From: Leifsonia shinshuensis
Lineage (GTDB): Bacteria; Actinomycetota; Actinomycetes; Actinomycetales; Microbacteriaceae
Reading direction: 5' to 3'
Assembly: GCF_031456835.1 (NCBI RefSeq)
Contig: NZ_JAVDVK010000001.1
Span: 2,666,001 to 2,730,000, forward strand
DNA length: 64,000 bases
Shown here: positions 23,039-31,066 of the stretch, in pieces
Numbering within the stretch: the first letter of the stretch is position 1
How the letters are laid out: each line of letters begins with the position of its first letter
Translations under genes and position numbers: made by a program
The notes under the pieces: generated by a model
Seen by the model: the letters and a program-made list of their open reading frames with translations, nothing else
Databases searched by the model: none
What the model was told of the DNA's origin: nothing

Positions 23039-23530
23039 ATGGCCGCGAGCGAGCTCTCAGCGCAGCTGTGGAAGGAGCGCGAGCTTCTGGAGCTCCTGCT
23101 CTTCAAGCTGGAGGAGGAGCAGCTGCTGCTCATCGCCGGCAAGTCGCGCTGGATCTCCCACGCCACCCGTGAGGTCGAGCAGGTCATCGAGCGGATGCGC
23201 GCGGCCGGCCTGGCCCGCACCGTCGAGGTCGCATCCCTCGCCACCGAGTGGGGACTGAGCCCGGATGCGACCCTGCGCGAGCTGGCCAGCGGCGCCCCCG
23301 ACGGCATCTGGTCCGACATCTTCGGCTCCCATCTGGCCGCCATGACCGAGCTCACCGCCCAGATCGCCGAGGTGCGCGACACCAACGAGCGCTTGCTGCG
23401 GGAGGCGGCACGCTCCACGCAGGAGACGCTCAGCTCGCTCTCCGGCGGAAACGACGACCCCGGCGTGTACGGCGCCGGCGGCGCGGGCAGCCTGGGCGAC
23501 ACCGCGCGCTTCTTCGACACGGAGGCGTGA
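23039..23530 (+). CDS. flgN: FlgN-like flagellar chaperone
   Basis: FlgN is the export chaperone of the hook-filament junction proteins FlgK and FlgL. The 163-residue helical product (MAASELSAQLWKERELLELLLFKLEEEQLLLIAGKSRWI) matches FlgN-type chaperones by its Leu/Glu-rich opening helices, and it is directly followed by flgK and flgL. ATG 23039 is chosen with GAGGAAG about 11 bases upstream; an in-frame GTG at 23003 with its own GAGGAG is possible. It is the first gene of the operon under the sigma-28 promoter at 22924-22950. Confidence 0.88.
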   Translation: MAASELSAQLWKERELLELLLFKLEEEQLLLIAGKSRWISHATREVEQVIERMRAAGLARTVEVASLATEWGLSPDATLRELASGAPDGIWSDIFGSHLAAMTELTAQIAEVRDTNERLLREAARSTQETLSSLSGGNDDPGVYGAGGAGSLGDTARFFDTEA

Positions 23531-23534
23531 CCGG

Positions 23535-24959
23535 ATGAGCACCTTCAGCGGGCTGAACACCGCCTACACCGGCCTGGTCGCGGCCAAAGCGGGCCTCGAC
23601 GTCGTCGGGCAGAACCTGGTCAACGCGAACACCGCCGGTTACACCCGTCAGCGCGTCAGCACCTCGGGCGTCGCCCCGCTCAACAGCACCGGCCTCTTCA
23701 GCGGCGGCGTCCGCCCCGGCCAGGGCGTGAACGTGGACGGCATCCAGCGCCTCGACGACGCCGCGATCGACGCGCGCGTCCGCAGCACGACCGCGCTCTC
23801 CGGCTACACGAACACCCGCGCCGACGCGCTCTCCACGCTGGAGTCATCGCTCAACGAGCCCGGCACGAACGGCCTCTCGACGCAGCTGCAGAAGTTCTGG
23901 TCGGCCTGGGGCGACGTCTCCAACCAGCCCGGCGAGCAGGCTCCGGCCGGCGTGCTGCTCGGGCAGGCGGGCAGCGTCGTCACCCAGTTGAAGAGCGGCT
24001 ACAGCGCGGTCGACGGCCAGTGGAGCGCGCTGCGCACCTCGGTCGACGGCATGGTGTCCGACCTGAACGCCGCCGCGACGCAGGTCGCCGACCTCAACGG
24101 CCGCATCCGCACGGCGCTCGCGTCGGGGCAGTCCGCGAACGAGCTGATGGACCGCCGGGATCTGCTCACCACCTCGATCGCCAAGCTGGCCGGGGGAGTG
24201 GTGCGGCCGAACGACGACGGCACGGTGGATGTGCTGGTCGGCGGCAACGCGCTGGTCTCGGGCACCACGGCCAACGCCGTGCAGGCGGCGGGAGCCAACC
24301 GGCTGGCCGACGCGGCCGGCGACCCGCCGCGGCTGGAGTGGGCGTACCGCCCCGGCGCGGCGATCGCCATGGAGGGCGGCTCCATCGCCGGCGCGGTGTC
24401 CACTCTCGCGCCGGCCGACGCGAACGGCACCGGGGGCGTCCTGGCCGAGGCGGCCGCCAGCTACAACGCCTTCGCCGTGACGCTCGCGCAGCGGGTGAAC
24501 GCCGTGCACCAGACCGGCACCACGCCGACCGGCGCCACCGGCCTCGACTTCTTCGCCATCGACCCGACCAAGCCCGCCGCTCTCGGCCTCTCCGTGGTTC
24601 CCACGAACGTGAGCCAGATCGCGACCGGGACGCCCGGCGCCGGCGGGTCGGACGGGAGCGTCGCGGACGCGATCAGCCAGCTGGGCACGGGCACGAACGC
24701 CGTCGACAAGCAGTGGTCGGCGTTCGTGGTGCGCGTCGGAGTGGCGAGCCGCACCGAGCAGCAGCAGTCCGACCTGGCCGACATGGCGACGAGCTCGGCG
24801 ACGAACGCCCAGCTGGCCGGCGCCTCCGTCGACCTGGACGAGGAGAACATGAACATGCTGTCCTTCCAGCACGCCTACCAGGGCGCCGCGCGCGTGATGA
24901 CCGCCGTGGACGAGGCCCTCGATGTGCTCATCAACCACACCGGACTCGTCGGGAGGTAG
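23535..24959 (+). CDS. flgK: Hook-associated protein 1, FlgK
   Basis: FlgK is the first junction protein between hook and filament. The 474-residue product has the rod/hook/HAP N-terminus (TFSGLNTAYTGLVAAKAGLDVVGQNLVNANTAGYTRQRV), the FlgK-specific stretch GQGVNVDGIQRLDDAAIDARVR, and the C-terminal DLDEENMNMLSFQHAYQGAARVMTAVDEALDVLINHTGLVGR. It lies four bases after flgN and two before flgL. Confidence 0.97.
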   Translation: MSTFSGLNTAYTGLVAAKAGLDVVGQNLVNANTAGYTRQRVSTSGVAPLNSTGLFSGGVRPGQGVNVDGIQRLDDAAIDARVRSTTALSGYTNTRADALSTLESSLNEPGTNGLSTQLQKFWSAWGDVSNQPGEQAPAGVLLGQAGSVVTQLKSGYSAVDGQWSALRTSVDGMVSDLNAAATQVADLNGRIRTALASGQSANELMDRRDLLTTSIAKLAGGVVRPNDDGTVDVLVGGNALVSGTTANAVQAAGANRLADAAGDPPRLEWAYRPGAAIAMEGGSIAGAVSTLAPADANGTGGVLAEAAASYNAFAVTLAQRVNAVHQTGTTPTGATGLDFFAIDPTKPAALGLSVVPTNVSQIATGTPGAGGSDGSVADAISQLGTGTNAVDKQWSAFVVRVGVASRTEQQQSDLADMATSSATNAQLAGASVDLDEENMNMLSFQHAYQGAARVMTAVDEALDVLINHTGLVGR

Positions 24960-24961
24960 CC

Positions 24962-25846
24962 GTGATCAGCCGTGTGACCAACGCGACCCAGACCCTCAAC
25001 GCCCAGCGGAACCTGCAGCTCAGCCTGCAGCGTCAGGCCCAGCTGTACGACCAGGCGACCAGCCGTCGCCTGCTGAACAAGCCGTCGGACGACCCGACCG
25101 CCACCGCGAGCGCGCTCGGCGTCCGGTCGGACCAGGCCGCGACCTCCCAGTACCAGCGGAACGTCTCGAACGGCGACGCCTGGCTGACGACGGCCGACTC
25201 GGCGCTCACGTCGGTCGAGACGCTGATGCACCGCGTGCGCGACCTGACCGTTCAGGGCGCGAACGACGGCGCGATGTCGCAGACGGCGAAGGACTCGATC
25301 GCGACCGAGCTCGACGGGCTCAAGAAGAGCCTCCTCTCGCTCGCCAACACCACGTACCTGGGCCGGACGGTGTTCGCCGGCAACTCGGATGCGGGCGTCG
25401 CCTTCCAGCCGGACTACTCGTTCACCGGCACGGCGGGAAGTACAGTGGAGCGCAGGATCGGCCCCGACACCACGGTGCGGGTGGATGCGGACGGCGCCGC
25501 CGCCTTCGGTACCGGTGCGTCGTCGGTGTTCGCGCTGATCGACAACGTTGCGAACGACCTCCGCGCGGGTGTGAACGTCACCCCCCGCCTGGCGGAGATC
25601 GACGACAGGATGAAGGCGATCGTGGGAGAGCACGCGGAGGTCGGCGGCCGCCAGACCCGCATCGACAAGGCGAAGGACGCCCTGGCCGTCGGCGCGAACG
25701 CCCTCGAGGGCCAGCGCTCGTCCCTGGAGGATGTGGACTTGAGCAAGGTCATCCTCGACCTGAAGACCCAGGACGTGAACTACCAGACCGCGATCGCCGT
25801 GACGGCCCGCGTGCTGCAGCCGACGCTGATGGACTTCCTCCGGTGA
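24962..25846 (+). CDS. flgL: Hook-associated protein 3, FlgL
   Basis: FlgL is the second junction protein, beneath the flagellin filament. The 294-residue product starts at GTG 24962 two bases after flgK. It shows the flagellin-like N-terminus RVTNATQTLNAQRNLQLSLQRQAQLYDQATSRRLLNKPSDDPTATASALGVRSD and the C-terminal DVDLSKVILDLKTQDVNYQTAIAVTARVLQPTLMDFLR, in which LxxLxxQxxxYQxAL is a FlgL hallmark. Its TGA overlaps the fliW GTG. Confidence 0.96.
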   Translation: MISRVTNATQTLNAQRNLQLSLQRQAQLYDQATSRRLLNKPSDDPTATASALGVRSDQAATSQYQRNVSNGDAWLTTADSALTSVETLMHRVRDLTVQGANDGAMSQTAKDSIATELDGLKKSLLSLANTTYLGRTVFAGNSDAGVAFQPDYSFTGTAGSTVERRIGPDTTVRVDADGAAAFGTGASSVFALIDNVANDLRAGVNVTPRLAEIDDRMKAIVGEHAEVGGRQTRIDKAKDALAVGANALEGQRSSLEDVDLSKVILDLKTQDVNYQTAIAVTARVLQPTLMDFLR

Positions 25847-26226
25847 GCGCCGTCCACTTCCTCACCCCGCCTCCCGGCCTGGAGCCGCTCGACGCCTTCA
25901 CCCTGGACGCGGTCCCGGCCGCCGACGGCCTGTACACGCTTGCGTCCGTGGAACGCCCGGAGATCCGTCTCTTCACGATCGACGCCTCCCGCCACCTCCC
26001 CGGCTACTCGCCCGAGCTGCCCGACGACCGCGCCGCGGAGCTCGGCATCGCCGAGGCGGCGGACGCCCTTCTGCTGGTCGTCGTGACGCCCTCCCGCGAG
26101 GGCAGCACGGTCAACCTCCTGGCGCCCGTCATCGTCAACCGCGCCACGGGCGCCGCGCTGCAGCTCGTGCTGGAGGACGACGCGTTCCCGGTGCGCGCGG
26201 AGCTCGCGGCGCTGGCGGGGGCGTAG
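25843..26226 (+). CDS. fliW: Flagellar assembly factor FliW
   Basis: FliW binds flagellin and, when free, the translational repressor CsrA, giving feedback on flagellin synthesis. The 127-residue product starts at GTG 25843 within the flgL stop (GTGA). It has the FliW pattern FLTPPPGLEPLDAFTLDAV with LYTLASVERPEIRLFTIDAS and the late VTPSREGSTVNLLAPVIVNRATGAALQLVLED, where NLxAPIVIN is the family signature. csrA normally follows fliW, but no CsrA-like frame is visible after it here. Confidence 0.93.
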   Translation: MSAVHFLTPPPGLEPLDAFTLDAVPAADGLYTLASVERPEIRLFTIDASRHLPGYSPELPDDRAAELGIAEAADALLLVVVTPSREGSTVNLLAPVIVNRATGAALQLVLEDDAFPVRAELAALAGA

Positions 26227-26241
26227 GCAGGCATTTACGCC

Positions 26242-26652
26242 CTAGAAGACTTGCGCGTCGCGTCGCGGTGCGACGTGTGGGCCGCAGATCGAGGTGAGCG
26301 ACCGGTTCCAGTCGCTGAGAGCCGATGCGTCGACACGGCGAGTCGCCGTGCCTCGCACCGGTCCAGTGGTGAGCCGCTCGACCAGAGCGTCGGCTGCTGC
26401 CCGCAATCGCTGATCATGAAGGTCGTTCATCGACGCATCGAACGTGTTCCGCGCCTCCGAGAATGCGCGGTCCGCAGCGACCGAGGTGTCTGCTGCATGG
26501 CTGCTTGCTGCTGAAGACAGGTGCGATCCGGCTGCCCTCGCTCTCGCACAATCAGCAGCAAGCGACGGCGGAGCGGCAGCGGGGGCCGCGGCGCAACCGC
26601 TGGCTGCGGAAACAATGAGTGCGCCAGCAGCAAGCGCATTCACGACTCTCAT
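26242..26652 (-). CDS. Putative lipoprotein of unknown function
   Basis: The 136-residue product starts at ATG 26652; an in-frame TTG six codons earlier exists. It begins with a signal peptide (MRVVNALAAGALIVSAASGC) with a lipobox-like ASGC, although the -3 position is Ala rather than Leu. The mature part is helical, Ala/Ser/Arg-rich and short, and contains two more Cys residues (ADCARARAAGSH and TSICGPHV) that could pair. I recognise no family. It is convergent with fliW, with a 15-base gap. The base composition here is slightly lower in GC than its neighbours. Confidence 0.65.
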   Translation of the reverse strand: MRVVNALAAGALIVSAASGCAAAPAAAPPSLAADCARARAAGSHLSSAASSHAADTSVAADRAFSEARNTFDASMNDLHDQRLRAAADALVERLTTGPVRGTATRRVDASALSDWNRSLTSICGPHVAPRRDAQVF

Positions 26653-26699
26653 GCAGCGTCTCTGTTTCAATCAGCGGCCTTCCCCTTGAAAGTGAGATG

Positions 26700-26731
26700 G
26701 GGTGCCGCGGCTTCTCGCGACCGCGGCACCC
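26700..26731 (-). terminator. Terminator hairpin of the beta-lactamase-fold lipoprotein gene
   Basis: GGGTGCCGCGG (26700-26710) and CCGCGGCACCC (26721-26731) form a perfect 11-base-pair stem with a 10-base loop, about 100 bases after the stop of the minus-strand gene. A loose T-rich flank follows on that strand. Confidence 0.65.
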
Positions 26732-26832
26732 AGGAGCTTCGCAGCGGAGGAACATTGCGTGAAACTCGCTGAGTGGCTCACTTAGGTAGACGCAGGCGTC
26801 TAGAGAACGTGACGCGGGGTATTGGAAAGGGT

Positions 26833-28104
26833 TCAGCCGGCCTTCTTCGCCGGGCAGGGCGCTGCCTTGGCCATCGCGTCGATGGTCTGCTGCTCCGACC
26901 AGGGGAGGGACGCGACGGTCTTCGCTCCCTTCTGCGCGGGCGGAACCTTCGAGACGATGGATGCCAGGCGCTGCGCCAGCAGCTGGGCGAAGCCCGCCCC
27001 GGGAGTGGAGTTGTTGAGCGCCACGACGACCGTCAGCCCGGAGGACGGGTCGGCGAACACCGCCGACAGGTAGCCCGGGATCGCCCCGCTGCTGCCGCGC
27101 AGGGGACCGAGCAGCTGCACGCCCAGGCCGTAGCGCTGCCACGACTGGCCGTTCACGACGGCGTCCGTCTGCGCCTTGCGGGACTTCTCGCTGAGGAGGT
27201 GGCCGGTGGCGAGCGCCTGGCCGAACGCCTTCAGGTCGGAGACGGTGGAGACCACTCCGGCGCTCGTCCATCCCTGCGAGGGGGAGAGGCGGCTGACGTC
27301 GCGCATCGGCTCGCAGACCGTGGCTCCCGCGCCGTCGAGTCCCGCGGCGTAGCCGGTGGGATGCGGCCCCGGCACGGTCAGCTGCGCGCTCTCCGGCAGC
27401 GTGCTGGCGTTCATGCCGAGGCGGTCGAACACGTACTGCTTGTAGAGCTGGGGCCAGCTGCGGCTGGTGGCGTTCTGCAGCGCCATTCCGACGAGGACCG
27501 CGTTCGTGGACGACGCGCCGTACTTCTCGCCCGGGTTTCCGTAGCGCTGCATCGCGATGCCATCGCTCGCCAGCTCCAGCGGCGGCCACTGGCGGGTCGG
27601 GTTGAGGACGAACTGCGAGCGGAGGGCCGCGGCATAGTCGCCGATGCCCGAGGTGTTCTGGCACAGCTCCCGCAGGGTCACGCCGTCGACCCCGACCAGG
27701 CCGGGCACCCACTTGGTCACCGGGTCGTCGAGTTCGACGCGGCCCTCGTCGACGAGCCGGAGCAGCACGGTGCAGGTCATCGGCGTCGTGTTCTGGCCGA
27801 TGCGGAACGTCATGCCCTCGGTGACCGGCTTCGAGCCGCCGCGGGTCGTCGTGCCCTGCGCGGCTGTCCAGCTGCCCGCCCAGGGTGCCCACACACCGGC
27901 GAAGCCCGCTGAAGCGTCGGCGAGGGTCATGGCGTCCGTGACCGCGGTCGAGAGGCGCTTCGAGACGTCCTTCGAGAAACCGCCGGACTGCTGCTCCGGC
28001 AGGTCCGTGCTGCCGGATGCGCCGGTGCAGCCGGCGAGGATCAGCGCGACGATTCCCGCGGTCGCGGCGAGCGCCAACCGCTTGAACGTCGTGTCTCGTC
28101 GCAT
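26833..28104 (-). CDS. Beta-lactamase/DD-peptidase-fold lipoprotein lacking catalytic residues
   Basis: The 423-residue protein has a lipoprotein signal peptide (LILAGC, Cys26) and then the fold of class C beta-lactamases and DD-carboxypeptidases: MTFRIGQNTTPMTCTVLLRLVDEGRVELDDPVTKWVPG at 99-135 fits the FRIGSVTKxFTAxxxLxLVDEG block. The SxxK nucleophile and lysine positions are Gln104 and Thr107. The YxN triad in the GEKYGASSTNAVLVG block is Ala197-Ser198-Ser199. The HxG motif is GSSG (337-340), with Ser338 for His. All three active-site motifs are thus lost, so it is probably a binding or sensor protein on the outer face of the membrane. The substrate is unknown. Confidence 0.8.
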   Translation of the reverse strand: MRRDTTFKRLALAATAGIVALILAGCTGASGSTDLPEQQSGGFSKDVSKRLSTAVTDAMTLADASAGFAGVWAPWAGSWTAAQGTTTRGGSKPVTEGMTFRIGQNTTPMTCTVLLRLVDEGRVELDDPVTKWVPGLVGVDGVTLRELCQNTSGIGDYAAALRSQFVLNPTRQWPPLELASDGIAMQRYGNPGEKYGASSTNAVLVGMALQNATSRSWPQLYKQYVFDRLGMNASTLPESAQLTVPGPHPTGYAAGLDGAGATVCEPMRDVSRLSPSQGWTSAGVVSTVSDLKAFGQALATGHLLSEKSRKAQTDAVVNGQSWQRYGLGVQLLGPLRGSSGAIPGYLSAVFADPSSGLTVVVALNNSTPGAGFAQLLAQRLASIVSKVPPAQKGAKTVASLPWSEQQTIDAMAKAAPCPAKKAG

Positions 28105-28267
28105 CAGTTGTACCCCCGACGGTCGCCCTGCGTGTCCAGCGATTGTAACGTGCGGCAGAAACCAGACCCTTCCGCAAGGGGCTGTGGCTCCAATCCGATT
28201 CGGACGAAGCTTCGAATGGGAAAGTGAGGCGCGCGCCCGTGCGCCGTCCTATGGAAGGAACGAGACA

Positions 28268-28681
28268 ATGCGCACATCACCGAATCGCCTGGTGGCCACC
28301 ATCTTCGGTGCGGTCTACCTGCTGGTCGGGCTCCTCGGCTTCGCTGTCACCGGCGGCGTGGGCTTCGTCGCCACGAAGGGCGGACTGCTGCTCGGCATCT
28401 TCGAGGTGAACCCGCTGCACAACATCGCCCACCTCCTGATCGGCGCCGCCCTGCTCATCGCCGGGCTCACCCGCGTCGCCGCGGCAAAGGCCGTCAACAT
28501 CACCGTCGGCGCCGTCTACCTGCTGCTCGGCATCGTCGGCTTCTTCCTCGTGGGCACGGACGCCAACATCCTGGCCCTGAACACGCCTGACCACTTCCTG
28601 CACCTCGTGAGCGCGATCGTCCTCCTCGGCACCGGCCTCGGCGCCGACCGCGGCACCCGCGCCACCACAGCCGCCGCCTGA
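28268..28681 (+). CDS. DUF4383 membrane protein
   Basis: The 137-residue product has four hydrophobic segments (about 8-28, 45-63, 72-92, 108-126) and matches the actinobacterial DUF4383 family: NRLVATIFGAVYLLVGLLGF near the start, FEVNPLHNIAHLLIGAALLIAG, and TPDHFLHLVSAIVLLGTGL. The function is unknown. The start ATG 28268 has a good ribosome site (GGAAGGA). The next gene, also for a membrane protein, begins 20 bases after its stop, so the two may be cotranscribed. Confidence 0.85.
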   Translation: MRTSPNRLVATIFGAVYLLVGLLGFAVTGGVGFVATKGGLLLGIFEVNPLHNIAHLLIGAALLIAGLTRVAAAKAVNITVGAVYLLLGIVGFFLVGTDANILALNTPDHFLHLVSAIVLLGTGLGADRGTRATTAAA

Positions 28682-28701
28682 CCGGCGGGGCCACGGATCC
28701 C

Positions 28702-29256
28702 ATGAGCAGGATGACGGAAACGCTGCGGGTCGCCCCCGCCGCCTCGGCCCATTCGGCCGTCGCGGTGGGCCCGGCGACCCGCGCGTTCCTGGCCGTGGCC
28801 GCGCTGGGAGCGGGGCTGCTGCATGCGGCCCTGGCTCCCGGCGCACCCCCTGCACTCCTCGCGGCCTTCCTGGTCCTGGCGCTCGCAGAGCTGGTCTGGG
28901 CCGCCGCCACGCTGGCGAAGGACCGTCCGCCGGCGTTCCGGCTGGTCCCGGCCCTGGCCCTCCTGCCCGTCGGCATGTGGGCCGCTCTTGCCGTCGTCGG
29001 CGCCACCGCCTCGGGCGGGACTGTCCTCGCGCTGCCCTTCGTGCCGATGGGAGCCGCCTCCCTGCTCGACGTGGCCGTTGCTGCGACCGCGGCCGTCGTC
29101 ATCCGCCGCGGCCGGCCGAATCCCGATCAGAGCAGCTTCCTCCGCTTCTTCGCCGGCCTGGTGCTGAGCGCCTGCGTCGTCAGCGCGGTGACCATCCCGG
29201 CGCTGACCCTGACGGAGGCCGGGGTCGCCGCGGTGACGGTCCACCACCACCACTGA
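28702..29256 (+). CDS. Membrane protein of unknown function with a His-rich C-terminus
   Basis: The 184-residue product has about five hydrophobic segments, Ala/Leu/Val-rich, from residue 26 onward (ATRAFLAVAALGAGLLHAALA, ALLAAFLVLALAELVWAA, LVPALALLPVGMWAALAVVG and others). It ends in VTVHHHH, which could bind a metal but is too short to prove it. I recognise no family. It follows the DUF4383 gene by 20 bases. Confidence 0.7.
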   Translation: MSRMTETLRVAPAASAHSAVAVGPATRAFLAVAALGAGLLHAALAPGAPPALLAAFLVLALAELVWAAATLAKDRPPAFRLVPALALLPVGMWAALAVVGATASGGTVLALPFVPMGAASLLDVAVAATAAVVIRRGRPNPDQSSFLRFFAGLVLSACVVSAVTIPALTLTEAGVAAVTVHHHH

Positions 29257-29277
29257 CCGAGCCCCCGCGAGGGGCGG

Positions 29278-29631
29278 TCAGCGCCGGGTCAGCGCGAACG
29301 ACGCGCTCCCGAAGCGCACGACCGAGCCGGGATCCACCTCGTGCCGCGTCTTCGGGTCGCAGGCGAACGTCCCCTCGCCCGGGTAGGTGATGGTCGTGCC
29401 GTTCGCCGAGCCGAGGTCCATCACCCAGAAGACGCCGTCGTACTGCCCGAAGGCCAGGTGGGCCCGGGACACGGACTTCACGTCGTCCTGAATGGTCACG
29501 AGCTCCACGTGCGCCGGGTCCTCCATCTCGGTTCCCGGGGTGTGTACGGCAGGATTCCGCCCGATCACACCGTTGCCGCTCGTCTCGAGCCGCTGCCCGT
29601 CGCTGAAATCCAGCACGAACGTCACCGCCAT
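29278..29631 (-). CDS. FHA-domain protein
   Basis: The 117-residue protein is a single forkhead-associated domain, a reader of phosphothreonine. The signature residues are visible: GVIGRNPAV (Gly-Arg of the GR motif), SVSRAHLAFG (Ser and His of the SxxH motif) and the DLGSANGTTI block with Asn-Gly. It has no other domain, so its partner kinase or target is unknown; actinobacterial Ser/Thr kinases are the usual source of its ligand. It precedes no obvious partner gene; the helicase gene ends 31 bases upstream on the same strand. Confidence 0.88.
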   Translation of the reverse strand: MAVTFVLDFSDGQRLETSGNGVIGRNPAVHTPGTEMEDPAHVELVTIQDDVKSVSRAHLAFGQYDGVFWVMDLGSANGTTITYPGEGTFACDPKTRHEVDPGSVVRFGSASFALTRR

Positions 29632-29662
29632 CCGGTTCCCCTCTTTCGCATGCGCCCCGCAG

Positions 29663-30973
29663 TCACCGCGTGGCCCCGCCGACCGGCATGCTGACCGGGC
29701 GCGCGTCGCTCATGAACCGCTCCACGTCGGGGTCGACCGTGATATCGCTCGGCCGCAGCGGTCTCGTCAGGTAGAGCCCGTCGAGCGTCGTGATCCGGCT
29801 GAGCGCGACGTAGGTCTGCCCGGACGTGAACGCGCGGGTCCCGAGGTCGACGATCGCCGAGTCGTAGGTCTTGCCCTGCGACTTGTGGATGGTGACCGCC
29901 CACGCCAGGCGCAGCGGGAACTGCGTGAACTCGGCCACCACGTCCTTCGTGAGCTTCTTCGTCTCGGGTGACCACGTATAGCGGAACTTCTCCCAGATGG
30001 CCGGCTCGACCTCGTGCACCTCGCCGTCGACATCCACGTAGACGTTGGAGTCGATCTTGGTGACCGTGCCGATCGTGCCGTTCACCCACCGCGGCCCGTC
30101 GCCCTGTCCCACGTCGTTGCGCAGGAACATGACCCGCGCGCCGACCTTGAGCTCCAGCGTCTCGTCCGCCGGGAAGTTGCGCCCGCCGAAGTCGCCGCTG
30201 ACCTCCGCCTTGGCCGTGAGCGCCCGGCCGGGGAGCCGCTCCAGCGCCTGCGCGTTGATGCGGTTGACGGTGTCGTTGCGGGTCGCCAGCGTGATCGTCC
30301 CGTCGTCCGGAGCGGGGCGCGCGCCCACCTCGTTGAGCCGGTCGGCGATCTCCTTCGTCACCCGGCCATGGCGCACCGCGTTGAGCATGAAGCGGAAGTC
30401 CGATTCGTGCTGCCGGTGCACCTGCAGCAGCTCGACGATGCGGAGGTCGGTCTCCTGCCACACCTTCGCGTCGAAGAACCACATCGAGCGGTACGTGTCG
30501 GCGAAGTACGCCCTCTCCTCCCGGTCTCCGGGCACGGGCGCCAGCTGGTAGGGATCGCCGAACAGCACCACCTGCACGCCGCCGAACGGCTCGCCCGCGC
30601 GCTGCCGCGCCTGGCGAAGACTCCGGTCGACCGCATCCATCAGGTCGGCGTTGACCATGGAGACCTCGTCGATCACCAGGGTGTCGATGCTGTTGAGCAA
30701 CTTGCGCAGCTCGGCGCTCTGGTCGATGGCGTGGTCGGCGATGACCCCGATCGGCAGGCGGAAGAGCGAGTGGATGGTCTGGCCGCCGACGTTCAGCGCC
30801 GCCACGCCGGTGGGCGCGGAGATGACGAGCGACTTCTCGGTGTTCCACGAGAGGTGGTTGAGCAGCGTCGACTTGCCGGTGCCCGCGCGGCCGGTGACGA
30901 AGACGTGCTCGCGGGTGTTCTCGATGAGGTCGAAGACCGCCTGCTGTTCAGGCGAGAGGGAAAGACGGCCCAT
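29663..30973 (-). CDS. PIF1/RecD-like superfamily 1 DNA helicase
   Basis: The 436-residue protein unwinds DNA using ATP. It has Walker A VTGRAGTGKSTLL (about 26-38), the motif SAPTGVAALNVGGQTIHSLF typical of the PIF1 family, the Walker B block DTLVIDEVSMVNADLMDAVD, the GDPYQLAPV motif III, and late motifs AVTIHKSQGKTYDSAIVDLGTRAFTSGQTYVALSRIT. It is compact and without extra domains, as in other actinobacterial homologues. A standalone gene; no partner nuclease is adjacent. Confidence 0.9.
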   Translation of the reverse strand: MGRLSLSPEQQAVFDLIENTREHVFVTGRAGTGKSTLLNHLSWNTEKSLVISAPTGVAALNVGGQTIHSLFRLPIGVIADHAIDQSAELRKLLNSIDTLVIDEVSMVNADLMDAVDRSLRQARQRAGEPFGGVQVVLFGDPYQLAPVPGDREERAYFADTYRSMWFFDAKVWQETDLRIVELLQVHRQHESDFRFMLNAVRHGRVTKEIADRLNEVGARPAPDDGTITLATRNDTVNRINAQALERLPGRALTAKAEVSGDFGGRNFPADETLELKVGARVMFLRNDVGQGDGPRWVNGTIGTVTKIDSNVYVDVDGEVHEVEPAIWEKFRYTWSPETKKLTKDVVAEFTQFPLRLAWAVTIHKSQGKTYDSAIVDLGTRAFTSGQTYVALSRITTLDGLYLTRPLRPSDITVDPDVERFMSDARPVSMPVGGATR

Positions 30974-31039
30974 GACCTCCCCTTCCGTCTCGCCCGGCTT
31001 GCCGGACTACTCTAACCCCGCCTGCACGGCGGCTGCCGC

Positions 31040-31048
31040 TTATCCACA
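31040..31048. promoter_or_regulatory. Isolated perfect DnaA box
   Basis: TTATCCACA matches the consensus DnaA-binding 9-mer exactly. It lies 19 bases before the start of the 31067 gene. A single box may be regulatory or incidental. Confidence 0.5.
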
Positions 31049-31066
31049 GGACCCTAGGATGGCCTC

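Noticed and set aside
29239..29256. Artificial His tag at the end of the membrane protein gene
   Set aside because: Four His codons (two CAC types only) at the end of a native membrane gene are not a cloning tag; six are usual and no vector sequence is present.
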